A stretch of DNA of 43,990 bases, taken from NCBI GenBank assembly GCA_033557835.1, contig JAWQRO010000295.1, positions 1 through 43,990 of the forward strand. Reading direction: 5' to 3'. Source of the stretch: Helochares maculicollis (taxonomy: Eukaryota; Arthropoda; Insecta; Coleoptera; Hydrophilidae). Positions 30,956-43,027 of the stretch are shown piece after piece. Below the pieces are notes generated by a model. The model was not told the DNA's origin. It searched no databases and saw only the letters and a list, made by a program, of their open reading frames with translations. Both the position numbers and the translations under genes were made by a program. The first letter of the stretch is position 1, and each line of letters starts with the position of its first letter.

Positions 30956-31427
30956 TCTATTTAATCTCCAGCACTCATTTTCGTCTCTGTTTCCTGTAGA
31001 AGAATTAATTAATATTGTTGCTTTTTTTATCTTTTACTTTACTTCCTTCAGTTGTACTGGAAGTTCAATTATGATTTTTCTCATTATTTCTAGCATGGCA
31101 CCAAGTGAAAGAGAGCTACTGAACATTTGACGTTTTTTTAGTGTCTTCGTACAATTATATATAAGTGCTAAGCAACTATTCATTCATTGGTTATTCAATG
31201 TAAGTGACTGCTTGTGAAATCATAATAAATTTCACTTATTTTTCATATAATTTCTTCGAACTTACAGATTTAACACAAAAGTATACACATTTGATCATGT
31301 CTAGAAATTGCCTGGTTGATAATATAATAAACAACAAATAAAATAGCAGCTAGGCCCCATTTCTTGTAATTTAAATCAAAGGATTATGCTTGATTGATAT
31401 GATGATAATAATAATGAAGCATCTTAC

Positions 31428-31680
31428 ATTATTGGTGATTTTTTCAAAGAGTCCATGCAAAGCCGTGTGGTAAAATTGGAAGCCTACAACAGCAGCAGGG
31501 GCTTTCTTGTCTTTTTCCTCTCTGAATATGGCATGGCTTGCAGTGACTAAGGTGTAGTTTTCTTTGCCAGCAGAAAACGGTACTGAGTAGACGAAGCTGC
31601 GGGGTTGAACATAGTGTTGCAAGACGGCTCGCTTGTACCAAACTTCATCGATTGCTTTGTTATGCAGTTGGTGAAAGTGG
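31428..31680 (-). CDS. alpha2delta exon (AIDEVWYKRAV region)
   Basis: Acceptor cttcatag; enters one base into a codon, leaves at phase 0 by donor GTAAGA. It reads HFHQLHNKAIDEVWYKRAVL, QHYVQPRSFVYSVPFSAGKE, LVTASHAIFREEKDKKAPAA and VVGFQFYHTALHGLFEKITN. The WYKRAV...SFVYSVPF block and the TASHA-I-F block are standard for insect alpha2delta proteins. The upstream intron is 5.4 kb and contains a mariner. Confidence 0.95.
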
Positions 31681-34336
31681 CTATGAAGTTAAAACAATCT
31701 TATTAAATTAAAATCTTATATTAATTGGTTGAAATAGTTTGATGGTAAAAAAATAGTATGTAGGATATATAAATGATAAAATTTGATTTAGAATTAATAT
31801 CAGGTTAATGTTTGACATCAGTTCGACTAATGCTCTACTGATCTCCTCGGTCCGAAAGTCGAACTGAGTCAACCTTTGCTTTCTTGTTCAGTCGGTAGGT
31901 TTTCCTGATTTTGCCGTGTTCGTTGGCGACTGTTCCCACGATCCCTTGCAACTACTTCTCCGTACTGGGCGCCAGATGGCAGATTACATCCACCCATACT
32001 AAGCTCATCAACATCAGTAAGAGAGACAACGAATGCCATTCCCTTGTCGATATTAACAAAATTTATGATAGTTTAAATCATTGCAACAGAACGCTATAGT
32101 TTGTTTCTAGAAGCAATGACCAAATTTACTACAAAATGTTTTTTTGACAGCACCTTACAACAAAGATTTTATTAGACATCACATTGCTCTACACAAATAT
32201 CCTCCCATACATTTAACAATCAACAGATGAAAAGTTTTAAAATTTGTAGTTCAACTTCATTCCAGAACTTCTTTCTACTTTAGATAGTTACACAGCATCA
32301 TTCGCTCATATTATCTAGACAAAACGAAAGAATTATTAGCTAGTTCAATAATTTTCACTTTGAAATATTTTTTACATAAAACAAAATAGCACAGAATTAG
32401 ATGAGTATGCCAATGAATACAAACATTCGTTGGACTCTCACATTTGAGACAGTTCATGAAAACACCTACTGGAAATATATCACATAAGAATCGAAGTAAA
32501 TGGAATGGTAAAAAACATTACCAATCTATCACCCAAATATGAAGCCATTCTCACCAATGAACATGGACGGCATTCAAATAAAAATACAGTTTACCATTAT
32601 GGATACTTATAAACTAAATATCTATATTAAATTATAAAATTGAAAAACATTCTAAGCCAGTCAATAGAACTAAAGCATTATTGAATGGGTCAGAGTTTAT
32701 ATATGCGCTGTTTTGTGTTACAATTTGTTGCTATCTTAAAGATAATTTCAGAATTCTTTTCTCGTAGAAGCTTCGGTCTCTATTGGCGAAAAATTCAATT
32801 AAGTGATTTTGTTGTTTTTCTTTGGTGTCAATTGCTGATCGTTGAGGAAATTTTGTAATGATAAATAAATAATGGTGGTGCCAAATCTGGTCTGTGAGGT
32901 GGACAAGTTGCCGATTAGAAATGTCACTTTTCGAGACGTCACGCCATTTAAGGAATAGCTTACTAAATATATCACCTCAGTCATCTATTGATAATCATAG
33001 ATTTATTTTACCCCAACCGAATATATCTCAAAGCCATTGATGGTATTGTGGTAAACAATTTCTATTTGCACTCTCCTTAAAAGCAAACGAAATATGAATT
33101 GACCATTCTTCGAAAATCCACTTTCTAACGAGGCGAAGGATGTTTCAATAAATGTAGCGGCATCTAAGAGGTTAGCAAATGAGTTTTTATAAAAGCGCAT
33201 GTAATTTATAAATTGCTAATTACATAAATTATATGATTGCCATGAAGACTATCTTATAAAAGTGACCAGATACATGTTTTTCCGTTTAATATTAATTTAA
33301 TTCAAAGGCGTAAAGTCACAACGTGTTCCTCTTTTTTATGATTAAAAGGAGGATTCTTAAATCTCAAGACCAATGAAGTTTCCGAATCTACAATAATTTA
33401 GTTTCAATCTTAACAGTGACGCCAGTTTGTTTTGGTTACTATTGTTTGCTCATTTTATATATTTTTTCGTCCACAAATTTCGAGTTTTGATTTGAACAAA
33501 CATATATGATTACCTTAAGTGGGAAGTTGTGAATAGTTCAAAAGTTTAAGCAAAGAAAAAGACCTCGGATAAAACATTAAGTAGCTTTCTATCACAATAA
33601 ATTTGGTAGGAAATGGTGCAAACTTATTTATAATTCCATTATGAAAATTGGTTTGCTAATCGAATTGTTCAAATGACAAAATCATCCACAATATGTACGT
33701 GGAAGCATTGAGTTTTAGCTGGCTTGCCATATTTTGATCTGGAGATTACGAAACATGACGGCAAATTTTATCACAGTATTCCAGTTGTAGTTGACTAAAT
33801 CTTACAAAAGTTTTACCTAGTTTTATGTACCTAAACGAACTTTCTTTTACAGATTAGTAAATGCATATGTGCTATTTAACAGAAATGTGTTTGTTGTGTA
33901 TTTAGACATAATTTTATAAAAGAAGTAGCTCTATTTACAAGAAGTAACTCACACTAAGCAGAGACAAGAATCGTGCCGAAATAGACTGGTTATATCAAAG
34001 TCACTGCAATTAAAAGAACTAACTAATGTTGAGGTTATTTCGAAAATTGTAATGAAAAAAAATTGTAAGCAAATACACCCTTCCTATTGAAATAACCCTG
34101 CTGATGTAAGTATTTAAGTAATAAAATATCTTATAAGTTGTTTTTCATATTTTATGTCTTTCATAGACATGCATTGTTTTGTTATTTCAATTAGAACAAA
34201 TAAGACAGCATTACGTAGTTTAACCACTTGCCCTTAGGGAATTATGAAGTGAAACTGTAAAAAATAACAGCACATAAAACATTTTAAGCTACAAAATAGC
34301 GTGTAAATCATTAATTTACAATTAACAAATAAAATA
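31681..34336. other. 3' part of a 5.4-kb alpha2delta intron, no gene
   Basis: It is AT-rich. A less AT-rich patch at about 31830-32030 is unusual but shows no recognisable motif in any frame. Other frames are chance. Confidence 0.4.
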
Positions 34337-34880
34337 TGCTGACTGAGTGACTAACTGATTGACAGTGAAATTCCTTAGAGACATTGCCTTTATGGTGTAG
34401 ACAATAAATAAGGAAGGAATTGTCGAAATTCAGTTTCTTCTTTTGTTCAAAATGAAGAGACTCATATTTAATCGTTTTCCATCATGTTAATTTTCGGAAA
34501 GGCAGATCAAGGGCTATATTTTTTTCTATTCTTCAGTCATTTACCTCAAAAACCAATGATGATATCAAAGTGAACTCGATTATGTTTGTACTCCTATAAA
34601 AGATCAACTATCGGTACCCTGTTTTGCAAAAATTTGCTTCAGAGTGGGGTAAGGGGTGGTTTAATGGAAGTAACAGTAAGCCAAATACCATTTATGCTAC
34701 AGTTGACAAAATTGAGATTAAGACTCTTATTTAAAATTGTAAAAAATGCGCATTTTCAAAAATTTAAATTAAAACGGTGTTAAGTGGTAATAATACTACC
34801 TAGAATTTATAAGTCGCTGATTGTAGAAACTAGAAACTAGAGGCGTGAAGGGGTGGTTTTAAGGAAATAGCGATATTTTA
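34337..34880. repeat. dispersed non-coding repeat, copy 2
   Basis: It is homologous to 1331-1975, beginning near 'tgactgagtgactaactgattgac' and including 'cattgcctttatggtgtag', 'tcgattatgtttgtac' and 'ggggtggtttaatggaagtaacag'. It lies in the same orientation and has no coding frame. Confidence 0.75.
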
Positions 34881-35270
34881 CCAAAAGTTGACTCTACAAG
34901 TGATAAAATTGAGATTACGAGTGTCCTTCAAAAGTTGTGATTCATGGCATTTACGTATTTTTCATCCTTTGAGCTAGAGCATAAAGGCAACACATAAAAG
35001 ATTCGACTTTAGGGAATGTAGAAATTTTGAGGTAACAACATCTATTATGTAAAATACTTTCAGTGCTATAATTTACTAATTTATTCATATAAGTAAAGCG
35101 ATCGTGAGCAAATCATCTATGTAAATTATTTTTTATTTTGCTTCATAGTAGACAGTAATAAGGTAAAAATTCTTAAATTAACATTAAAAAAGGTTAAGCT
35201 TCTGATAGCAATATTAACGACAATTTGCCCATTAAAATACGAAGTGTAATCATATCATAACTAATTAATA

Positions 35271-36494
35271 GGTGCCCAACTAAGTTCTCGCTGTTTATCA
35301 ATAGATCGCTCCAGCAGCAAATGCTGGTCGACTTTGACATATCCAAAACGTCATAAACCAAGCTTAGATATATGGTAAACAAATCGTTTTGACACATTAG
35401 TGATTTTGTTTTGGCATCATATATTTTTGGTTGTGTGAAAATGTCTGATTTTGTGCCAAATAATCGTTATTTGCGGGAAGTGTTGATTTTCTTTCATTCA
35501 AAGAAAACGGCGGCTGAAGCGCATCGAGAACTTCAAAAAGTTTACGATGATGCTGCTCTAAGTGAAACAACATGTCGTGATTGGTTCCGTCGCTTCAAAG
35601 ATGGTGATTTCGGTGTTCGGTGTTGACGACCGTCCGCGTGAAGGAAGATCAAAAACCTTTGAAGACGCTGAATTGGAGACATTTCTTAATGAGGATCCAT
35701 GCCAAACGCAAGAAGAACTTGCTTGAGCATTAGGAGTTACCCGCCAAGCTGGGGTTCCTTATGATTTGAAGCCAAGAGATGTTGAACGTAGTTTTTTCGC
35801 CTGTGAACAACTGTTCCAGCGGCAAAAAAGAAGGGTTTTCTTCATCGCATCGTGACGGGTGATGAAAACTGAATTCATTACAGCAACCCAAATAAAAGAA
35901 AGTCATGGGAACTGCCCGGTCATGCTTCTACATTGTCGGCTCGGCCAAATATTCACGCTGCGAACGTTATGCTGTGTATTTGGTGGGACCAGGTCGGTGC
36001 TATTTATTATGAATTGTTGAAACCGAACAAAACTATCACTGGGGAATGGTATCGACTTTAATTGATGCGATTGAGCCGAGCACTGCGCGAAAAACGGTCA
36101 CAATACGAGAAGAGGCACGAAAAAGTGATTGTACAGCATGCCTCACGTTGCCAAACACGTTAAAACCTACCTGGAAACGCTCTAATGGAAAGTCCTACCC
36201 CACCCGCCATATTCTCCATATATTGCGCTGTCCGATTATTACTTGTTCCGTTCGATGGCACATGGTCTAGCTGATCAGCAGTTCCGCTCATATGAAGACA
36301 TCAAAAAATGGCTTGATTCGTGGATAGCCTCAAAAAATGAACACTTTTACCGTAACGGTATTGGTGCTCTGCCAGAAAGATGGGAAAAAGCTGTAGCTAG
36401 CGATGGGCAATACTTTAAATGATTCATTTTTAACCATTTTTTACAATAAAGTTGCATTTTCATAAAAAAAACAGCGAGAACTTAGTTGCGCACC
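35271..36494 (+). mobile_element. mariner element, mauritiana-like, both ends present
   Basis: The ends GGTGCCCAACTAAGTTCTCG and, in reverse on the right, GGTGCGCAACTAAGTTCTCG differ at one base and continue in step through CTGTTT. TA flanks both sides (35269-35270, 36495-36496). Length is 1224 bp. It lies inside an alpha2delta intron and is transcribed opposite to the gene. Confidence 0.93.
35441..36421 (+). pseudogene. mauritiana-like mariner transposase, broken
   Basis: The frame starts MSDFVPNNRYLREVLIFFHS and TCRDWFRRFKDGDFGV. A 7-bp direct duplication (cggtgttcggtgtt near 35610) then shifts the frame. Downstream are a stop in EELA*ALGVTRQA and a deletion that removes the end of the DNA-binding domain before PYDLKPRDVE. 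Next is HRIVTGDEN*IHYSNP, where Trp is replaced by a stop next to the first catalytic Asp. The end reads FRSMAHGLADQQFRSYEDIK and GALPERWEKAVASDGQYF, close to Mos1-type proteins. The 7-bp duplication looks recent. Confidence 0.9.
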
Positions 36495-36500
36495 TAATAT

Positions 36501-37095
36501 ATTGTACAAAAAGTAAATCAAACAAATTTTAAAATACAAGCAAGCGAAGCGGATAATTACTAATTTGATATAAGTGTAATTTGCTCGTACGCGAATAAAG
36601 AATAGACTTAATTGTAACAATTTAATCTATATTTAACAGAAGAAAATAGCTACCCCTACCGATATCACAATAGAAAATGGCTATAATTTGAATACTTTTT
36701 TATTTTTTCTCCTTTTCAAATATAAATACCGGTTAGAAATGTGCAGTTTTATGTTTCTGATCAGTTTTGATATATTCTAAGGCAAAATAAAAATGACATG
36801 TATATTTTAATTCAAAAAGATCTTTTTAAAGCCAAGTTTTCCTGAATAGTTTTTCCAAAAGTTGTAATATTATAGTTAGAATTTCATTATTTAGTCGTGG
36901 TTGTGGTTTCAGTCAAGAGAATCGGTGTTTTTGATTCACAAATAAACCAGATATCTTCGGAGAAAGTGCTTGAATTTAAAGTAGGAACAACGAAAAAAAT
37001 ATCTGAGCCTTGGATGAAAACAAATATGAACTTATTGTAATCGAACATAGCTGCGGAAACATCTTGAATATAATACGAGTACTGGGAGTACTTAC
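36501..37095. other. alpha2delta intron sequence beside the exon at 37096, no gene
   Basis: A chance minus-strand frame runs through the splice donor here but lacks an ATG and has no motif. It is AT-rich. Confidence 0.4.
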
Positions 37096-37212
37096 GGTTC
37101 ATCCTTAATGTCCCGATCTCCAATGTTTTGGGGGAAATCTTGCCACCGCGTTAGGCCGCTGTGGGTAGCCAGAAAAGCGACCGTTATTCCGAATCGCTTA
37201 ATGAACTCGTTC
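37096..37212 (-). CDS. alpha2delta exon (ITVAFLATHSGLTRW region)
   Basis: Acceptor gtatgcttgcag, donor GTAAGT. It takes two bases from the Cache exon (GG|G) and passes two on (CC|C). It encodes NEFIKRFGITVAFLATHSGL, TRWQDFPQNIG and DRDIKDE. The 'F-x-A-T-x-S-G-L-T-R' motif is conserved in alpha2delta proteins. The 39-codon exon has consistent phase on both sides. Confidence 0.93.
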
Positions 37213-37654
37213 CTGCAAGCATACGGTTTCAAATTGTAGCTTATACAGCAACTCATTCATTCGTTTTAAGCATTAAAAATAAAAATCTGGAACATCTCCA
37301 GTCTACTGGAACGTCTCGGTTTCCTACGCTGCATAAAAAGTATAATCCCAACAAATTGCAAAACTGAAAGAGATATAGAACAAGAATTATCCCTAAGAGC
37401 ATCCAAGCAGCATCCTTAAAAACCAAACAAAAATATCCAAGCAGCTTGTAAGAAAATATTAAGAACTGAGACCTGTAAAATGTTGTATTTTGTGGTGGAA
37501 ATTGAATACTATACCTTGGAAGTAACGACATCAACATCGCTATAGGTCTATATAAAGCAAAAAATGGGAGAGAAAATGGAAAGAAATCTCGAATTAGTGC
37601 TTCGTTATCAAGTGGATAATTCAAAGCGTGCAGAAATTATGAAGATAAACTCAC

Positions 37655-38304
37655 CCGTTCTCTTCCTTAGAGCTTATATTATGGCTGAACCACTCGGTGA
37701 TCTTAGCGTCGTACACCAACTTGCAAATCAGCTTCCTATCGCACTCTCCTGTCCATTTCCAACCCGGCTGGTCGATCTTCTGCAGGAAGTAAAACAGCTC
37801 GTCTTCGGGGGTGTCGAAATTCATGTGGTTGTTGAAGTAGCGGCAATAGTGCCAATCGGGATGGACGCTCCAATTGCCGGTGAAGAACTGGATGAGCTGC
37901 AGATTCTTCGAACGGAGTCTGTGGATATCTTCATCGATGGGATGTTGAACTCTGTAGCTTCCGTAGCGGTCTGGCAGAGTGACGATCAGACTAAATGGGG
38001 TGCCATCGATACCCTTGTAGAAATACGTTCGATTATGGAGAATGATCCGCTTCATGTTGTCAATGTGCTCTTTCACCTTGAGCGTGACTTTGCCTTTGAG
38101 TTGCATGATGACTTGTCTGCGAAACTCGAAGATGGTTTCGCTGAAATTCCTTGGGATTGCATCGTCATCCAGGATTTCTATTTCGGTTAAATCGACTCTG
38201 TTGTAGGCTGGCTTAAGGATACCTTGGAAAACCGGTCGTAAGTCGGGATGGGTTAAGATGTAGCCGTTGTTGGTTACGATGAAGGCGTAACCGTTGACTC
38301 CAAG
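37655..38304 (-). CDS. alpha2delta exon encoding the Cache region
   Basis: Acceptor ttttgaccacag (phase 0), donor GTGAGT (phase 2). It encodes 216 residues starting LGVNGYAFIVTNNGYILTHP, DLRPVFQGILKPAYN and VDLTEIEILDDD. It continues with RTYFYKGIDGTPFSLIVTLP, DRYGSYRVQ and FTGNWSVHPDWHYCRYFNNH, and ends ITEWFSHNISSKEENG. The NGYAF...NNGYILTHPDLRP core is the signature of the family's Cache domain. The open + strand frame across it is only a shadow. Confidence 0.97.
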
Positions 38305-39090
38305 CTGTGGTCAAAAATGGTAATTAACATCCTTTAAATCAGTAATAATATAACTCGCTTTAAGGATGCTAGAGGATTAGATTTTTAGGTGACGTTATGG
38401 ATTAATGGACATATATAATTCATGTTTTCATTAGAATTTTAAGTTTGCTGCGTTTTACTTTTATACACATTGCGCTATTTTTAGTACTATAATTATAATC
38501 ATCTATCTGTTGTTTCATTGGGAATTTTTGTTATTGAGATAATTTTAAACGATTTTGTAAGTGTAAAACTGAAAAACAGGAATGAGTTTTCTGTGGAACA
38601 GTAAAACATTTACGAGAATAACTTATCCGATATAGGAAATGATTATAAGTCGGAAATGTTTGCATGAGAAACTGTAATTTCAAGTGATTATTAGTGAAAT
38701 TGTTGCTTCCAGAAAATAATTATTTCGATGATTTTATCTTCAAAGTATTCAGAATGTTGGTTCTTCTGCAGAAAATTACGCAGTAATTCAAAAATCTTAT
38801 TTTTGGAGCATTCAATGGTGGCAGAGCCAACAGTTTGTATTACAAATAAAACACAAATACCAACTTTATTGTAGTGAAAGATGGCTTCTCAAATGATTCT
38901 GTAGAAAAAATGCCAGTTTCTTTAAAAAGTATGAGAATAAATATTTTATGCAAAGCTTATTGTTTTGGTGTTCTATTGATAACACATTCTTTAATGAGAC
39001 TTCTTAACCGTAAACCAATAAAAAATTCGTTTAAGAACTTATAAGGTTTGTAAGTCAAATCAAGATATTTCAACATATCAAGGTGTAAAC
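38305..39090. other. alpha2delta intron sequence, no element recognised
   Basis: It is AT-rich with no motif, between the Cache exon and the first of three transposase relics in this 3.9-kb intron. Confidence 0.4.
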
Positions 39091-39810
39091 TTGTGGAAAC
39101 AAAAACAGGTTTGATCCTGCTAAGTCAGTTCCATTGTCGCTATCATGTTGCCTACACCAAAGAAGGCGAACGCACAGTGATCCGTTTTTATAGTAAAAAG
39201 GTTTACCAGGGGCCAAAATTCATGGAAGACTTTTGCTACAGTACAGACAATCTGTTGCCTCAACTAGGTGTTATGATTCTATTAGACAGACGAGGAAGCT
39301 GTTGAAGCTTCACATTTTTGCAAATTAGTCATAGTTCTGCCTACGATATTATCAGAAACAGGGTTGGGTTGCAAAAAATCTGTGTAAGATCAGTCCCAAA
39401 ACAACACACACCATTGCATAAACAGCAACTGTTCGAAATTTGCTTAACATCTTTAAGAAAAATGGTCTTTAATGCCGAAATATTGATACATCAATAGAAG
39501 CAAGAACAGTTTAGAGGTGTTGTGTTGTTACACGACAATGCCTATCCACATACTGCTGCCCAAACTGTTGAAACGCTTCAGAATCTGAACTTTAAAGAAC
39601 CTGCTCGCCCTCCACCTTGAACCATTGGACTTCCACTTATTTTATCTACTCAAAGATGCATTAAGGATTAACATCGGGCGAAGCTGTGAAAAAAACGTTG
39701 CATGCCTGTCTCTCAGCTCAGCCAAAAACTTTCTTTTATAAGAGCTTCAGGATGCATGTGCATCGATGGATCAAATACATCGAAAAGCAAGCGTCAAAGT
39801 TATTGAAAAA
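39091..39810 (+). pseudogene. mariner-type transposase relic (fourth lineage)
   Basis: It begins CRYHVAYTKEGERTVIRFYS and KFMEDFCYSTDN. It continues in other frames as ISHSSAYDIIRNRVG and CVRSVPKQHTPLHKQQ. Catalytic block 2 is RGVVLLHDNAYPHTAAQTVE, followed by TLQNLNFKEPARPP, where block 3 is lost. The end reads LHACLSAQPKTFFYKSFRMH and HRWIKYIEKQ. This order matches a nearly full mariner-type transposase. No element ends were identified. Confidence 0.75.
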
Positions 39811-39879
39811 TAATATATATGTACGTTTCCTATCTATATTAAAATTGCATTTTTATCTACGTTCGGAATATCAAGACAA

Positions 39880-40790
39880 ACGGTAGGGATTTGTTAAATT
39901 TAAACGCGACTATGCAAAGACTTATGATGCCGAACACTCTGACCGTTCAAAAAAGGTGACGATACTGGAAATCATTGACAAAGACCATAAAATCGTTTTG
40001 GAAAACCGTAAAGTGAAGTTGCAAGAGAAAGCTGATAATTTAAAAATATCAAACGAACATGTCAGTATTTTGCATGAAAGTTTGTCCATAAAACAACGTT
40101 TTCGAAATGGATATCTCGTTTACTCACGGTGGACCAGAAAGAAGAAGTTATCCATGATTTTATGTTGTTTGGAATTGTTATGGAGAGACAGAAAAGTGTC
40201 TCGGTATGTAACAATGGACTTGAATCCAACAAATTTAACAGCAGTCAGCTGCAAGGACACCAGACAGCGAATCTCGCTCTCGTCCATATATACAACACTC
40301 AGCTGGTAAGGTTATGGCGCATGTAATTTAGAATGCACATGAAATTTTGTTCGGCGATTATGTTAAAAAAGGCTTTATCATAAATATGTTTACATGGACC
40401 AATTGAAGCCTTTGAATCGAGAAATCGCGAAAAAACTCCATACGAAGAAGAAAAAGTGCTTTTTTCGCCAAAACAATGTGATATGTCACAAGCATACATT
40501 GGCTACAATGACTAAATTACATGCCAATTGCTTTCACACTCGCCGTATTCGCTAGATTTAATACCTAACCACTTATAACTGTTTCCAGACCTCCAAATAT
40601 AGTTTCCGGAAAGGGGTTCGGCTTAAATGAATAGGTAATCGCCAAAAACGCGCATTTTAGGACGAAATAAAAACCATTCTACAAGAAAAGTATGAAAATG
40701 TTAGATAACCGTTGAAATGACTGTATCACTTTTGGATGAGGTTATATCGATGAATCAAGCTGAATCATCATAAAAAATATTGTTTCACCC
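39880..40790 (+). pseudogene. mariner-type transposase relic (fifth lineage)
   Basis: The best-preserved part reads KVTILEIIDKDHKIVLENRK, VKLQEKADNLKISNEHVSIL and HESLSIKQRF. Then, through many frameshifts, come YVTMDLN (block 1 region), SAGKVMAHVI, HEILFGDYVKKG and WLQ*LNYMPIAF, up to ALTGYIDES-like debris near 40740. Adjacent to, but different from, the relic at 39091-39810; both are in the + orientation. Confidence 0.65.
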
Positions 40791-41119
40791 AATATGCTAT
40801 CGTATATATTTGACCGATATCTTTTCGAACGATTTTAAAATATATCTACGCGAGCAAAGATTTGCTGAGAAAAATTGAGAATGTCTGTTAGAAGCCATTG
40901 CTTTCAAATATAAATAAAACACTTTTTCCTTTACTATTTTTCGAAATGTTTCGTTACCATTTAAAAAACGCTAGTTATAAGGAAACAGAAATGATTTATA
41001 ATTAAACATGAAAAAAAATATATTTTCAATTGGGACGGGTTGATTTTGGCAGCATATCGTGGCCATGTTATTTTGGTGGCCGCTGTCCAATCTGTTATTC
41101 AATATTCAGTCACTGATGT

Positions 41120-41890
41120 CAAATCGCCATGACAAGGTACAAAATTAAGCAACACGTCTAAATGAGTGTTAATTAGTGCAACAGTCGCATGCGTTACATC
41201 CATTTTACGGCAGGCACAGTGGCTCTTCAGTCCATTCCCCTAAGTTTGGTGGCCAAATTTGAGACAACCGGTTCTATAAACAATCATCCAACACTCGTAT
41301 GTCTAGGAAATGCCAAAACGGCCAAGAACATTGTTGTAGTTCGTGAATGTGTGCAGGAGAACCCGAGGCAGTTACTTCCTCGTCGCGCACAAAAACTTGG
41401 CTTTCCTAACTTCAACTTGGCGAAATTTGCGCCGGAACTTAGGCCTATGCTCGTATAAGATTCAACTAACCTATGAGCTCAATAACACCGTTTGTTTGCT
41501 GACTGGGATTTATTCCGTTTTAGAGAAGACGACTCTAGTTTTGAATAAATGGCTCTGTAAAACAATCACAATTGTATCTGTACTTTTTCCAAAACAATGA
41601 TGGTGACGCCGTCGCCGTCAATGGTTAGAGCTACAGAACGATGATAACAGACTTCTTTTGGCCCAAATTAAACGTTATGGAGATAGACGACATGTAGTTC
41701 CAGCAGAGTAGCACAATGGGTCATAAAGTGGACGCCATGGTAGACGTTCTGCATAAATGATTTAAAGGTATGGTTATCTAGACTAGACTTATTTTGTGAG
41801 GTTTTCTGAAGTCGCGGGTCTATACCAATAAGCTGCAATCAACCGATAGCCTCAGTCAACGTAATCAATGCCATCACCCTAATTCATACG
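41120..41890 (+). pseudogene. mariner-like transposase relic with internal deletion (sixth lineage)
   Basis: The N-terminal DNA-binding part is recognisable: LVAKFETTGSINNHPTLVCL, then NIVVVRECVQENPRQLLPRR, and in the next frame LGLCSYKIQLTYELNN. About 300 bp of the core is deleted. The catalytic region resumes with MITDFFWPKLNVMEIDDM and a degenerate WFQQ block, then VISRLGD-like debris. The helix-turn-helix pair and the FFWPKLN...DDM-WFQQ block are typical of one widespread arthropod mariner-like group. Confidence 0.72.
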
Positions 41891-42242
41891 TATTAAAGCT
41901 GCAGAACTATTGTAAACCACTCGGATCTGTGCCAACATGAGAGATCGCAACCAATATTTGAATGATGCTATATGCCCTACATAATAGGCTTTTGAAATAG
42001 ATAAAAAATCTGTTAATACACCACACAGTACACGTTTTACTCCATTTCAACATAGACTCGCCTTTATTGAACAAGTTTATACATTTGTGATAGCCCATAA
42101 TTTTGAACAATATTATTATTTGACAGAAATATTCTGATAAGTTAGACATGATAGCAAGGAGGTAACTTGGACATTTCATTTCTAAAACAACTATATTTAA
42201 AGTGCACAATTCAACACAATTATTATATCTTTATTTACTTAC

Positions 42243-42323
42243 ACGGTAAGGCAGCATTAACCTCTGGATATACTCGATAGGGACGTCGGTTCCGGCAACC
42301 CCCAAGAGCCTGGCCACTCTAGT
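42243..42323 (-). CDS. alpha2delta exon (LLGVAGTDVPIEYIQRL)
   Basis: Acceptor tattttccag, donor GTAAGT, phase 0 on both sides, 27 codons: TRVARLLGVAGTDVPIEYIQ then RLMLPYR. L-G-V-x-G-T/S-D-V-P is the conserved lead into the Cache domain and joins directly to LGVNGYAF of the next exon. Confidence 0.95.
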
Positions 42324-42889
42324 CTGGAAAATAAACGATTTTCGATGAGAAGATTAGCATGGAAGAAGCTCTAAAGCCTACACAGCTCACAGCTATTCTA
42401 AAAACACTATGTATAGGAAACCAACTAATCAACTAACATAAGACGTGGGTCGGTTTATGTTGCTTTATATGCTAAATATTATCAATAATAAGTAGCCCCT
42501 AAATAAGTAAACAATATTTATTCTAAACACTGTAACTAAATAAATACCTAAGGTCTATGTACCTAGTATGTAAACGGAATCTATTCGTAAAACTAGACAA
42601 TAACCAGCACAAAACCATTGCATCGACGCATTTATTAAGTAGCTAGACTAGGAACAATAACATTAATAATAATAATAAAAAACGGTTTTACGAAGACTGA
42701 TTTCTATTTTGGTGGTGGGATTTTACGGTGTCTTTCGATCTTTTACCTCTCGGGTCACTTCGATCCAGACAGCTTCGTTTATTTGAATTTTTTCTGTGAT
42801 ATTCTGCAGACATATAAGTACAAAATTGTACCATTGGTAACAACAGATTATCGGTAAAGTCGATACACAGCCAAGAAATACCCACTTAC

Positions 42890-42973
42890 CGCATTGGGAC
42901 GCTTATCGTACACCGGAAGGGAGACGGACGTCATCAAGTGGTACGTCTGCACTTCTCCCAGGTTTTCCGGCTT
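42890..42973 (-). CDS. alpha2delta exon (LMTSVSLPVYDKR)
   Basis: Acceptor gtctgatttcag, donor GTAAGT, phase 0 on both sides, 28 codons: KPENLGEVQTYHLMTSVSLP then VYDKRPNA. The 'T-S-V-x-x-P-V-[YF]-D-K' motif follows the VWA domain in all alpha2delta proteins. Confidence 0.95.
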
Positions 42974-43027
42974 CTGAAATCAGACGTATCTTGTATTATG
43001 TTGCAATTATGGCCATTTGTTGCATAC

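Noticed and set aside
31830..32030. Less AT-rich patch inside an alpha2delta intron, possible retroelement debris
   Set aside because: No frame gives a recognisable domain on either strand, and no repeat partner is present in the window.
36887..37123. Minus-strand frame with a Thr-rich end near the alpha2delta exon at 37096
   Set aside because: It begins at a non-ATG codon, reads the exon in the wrong frame and runs through its splice donor into the intron; no family motif.
37564..38190. 208-codon open + strand frame
   Set aside because: It lies antisense to the well-supported Cache exon of the alpha2delta gene and has no independent evidence.
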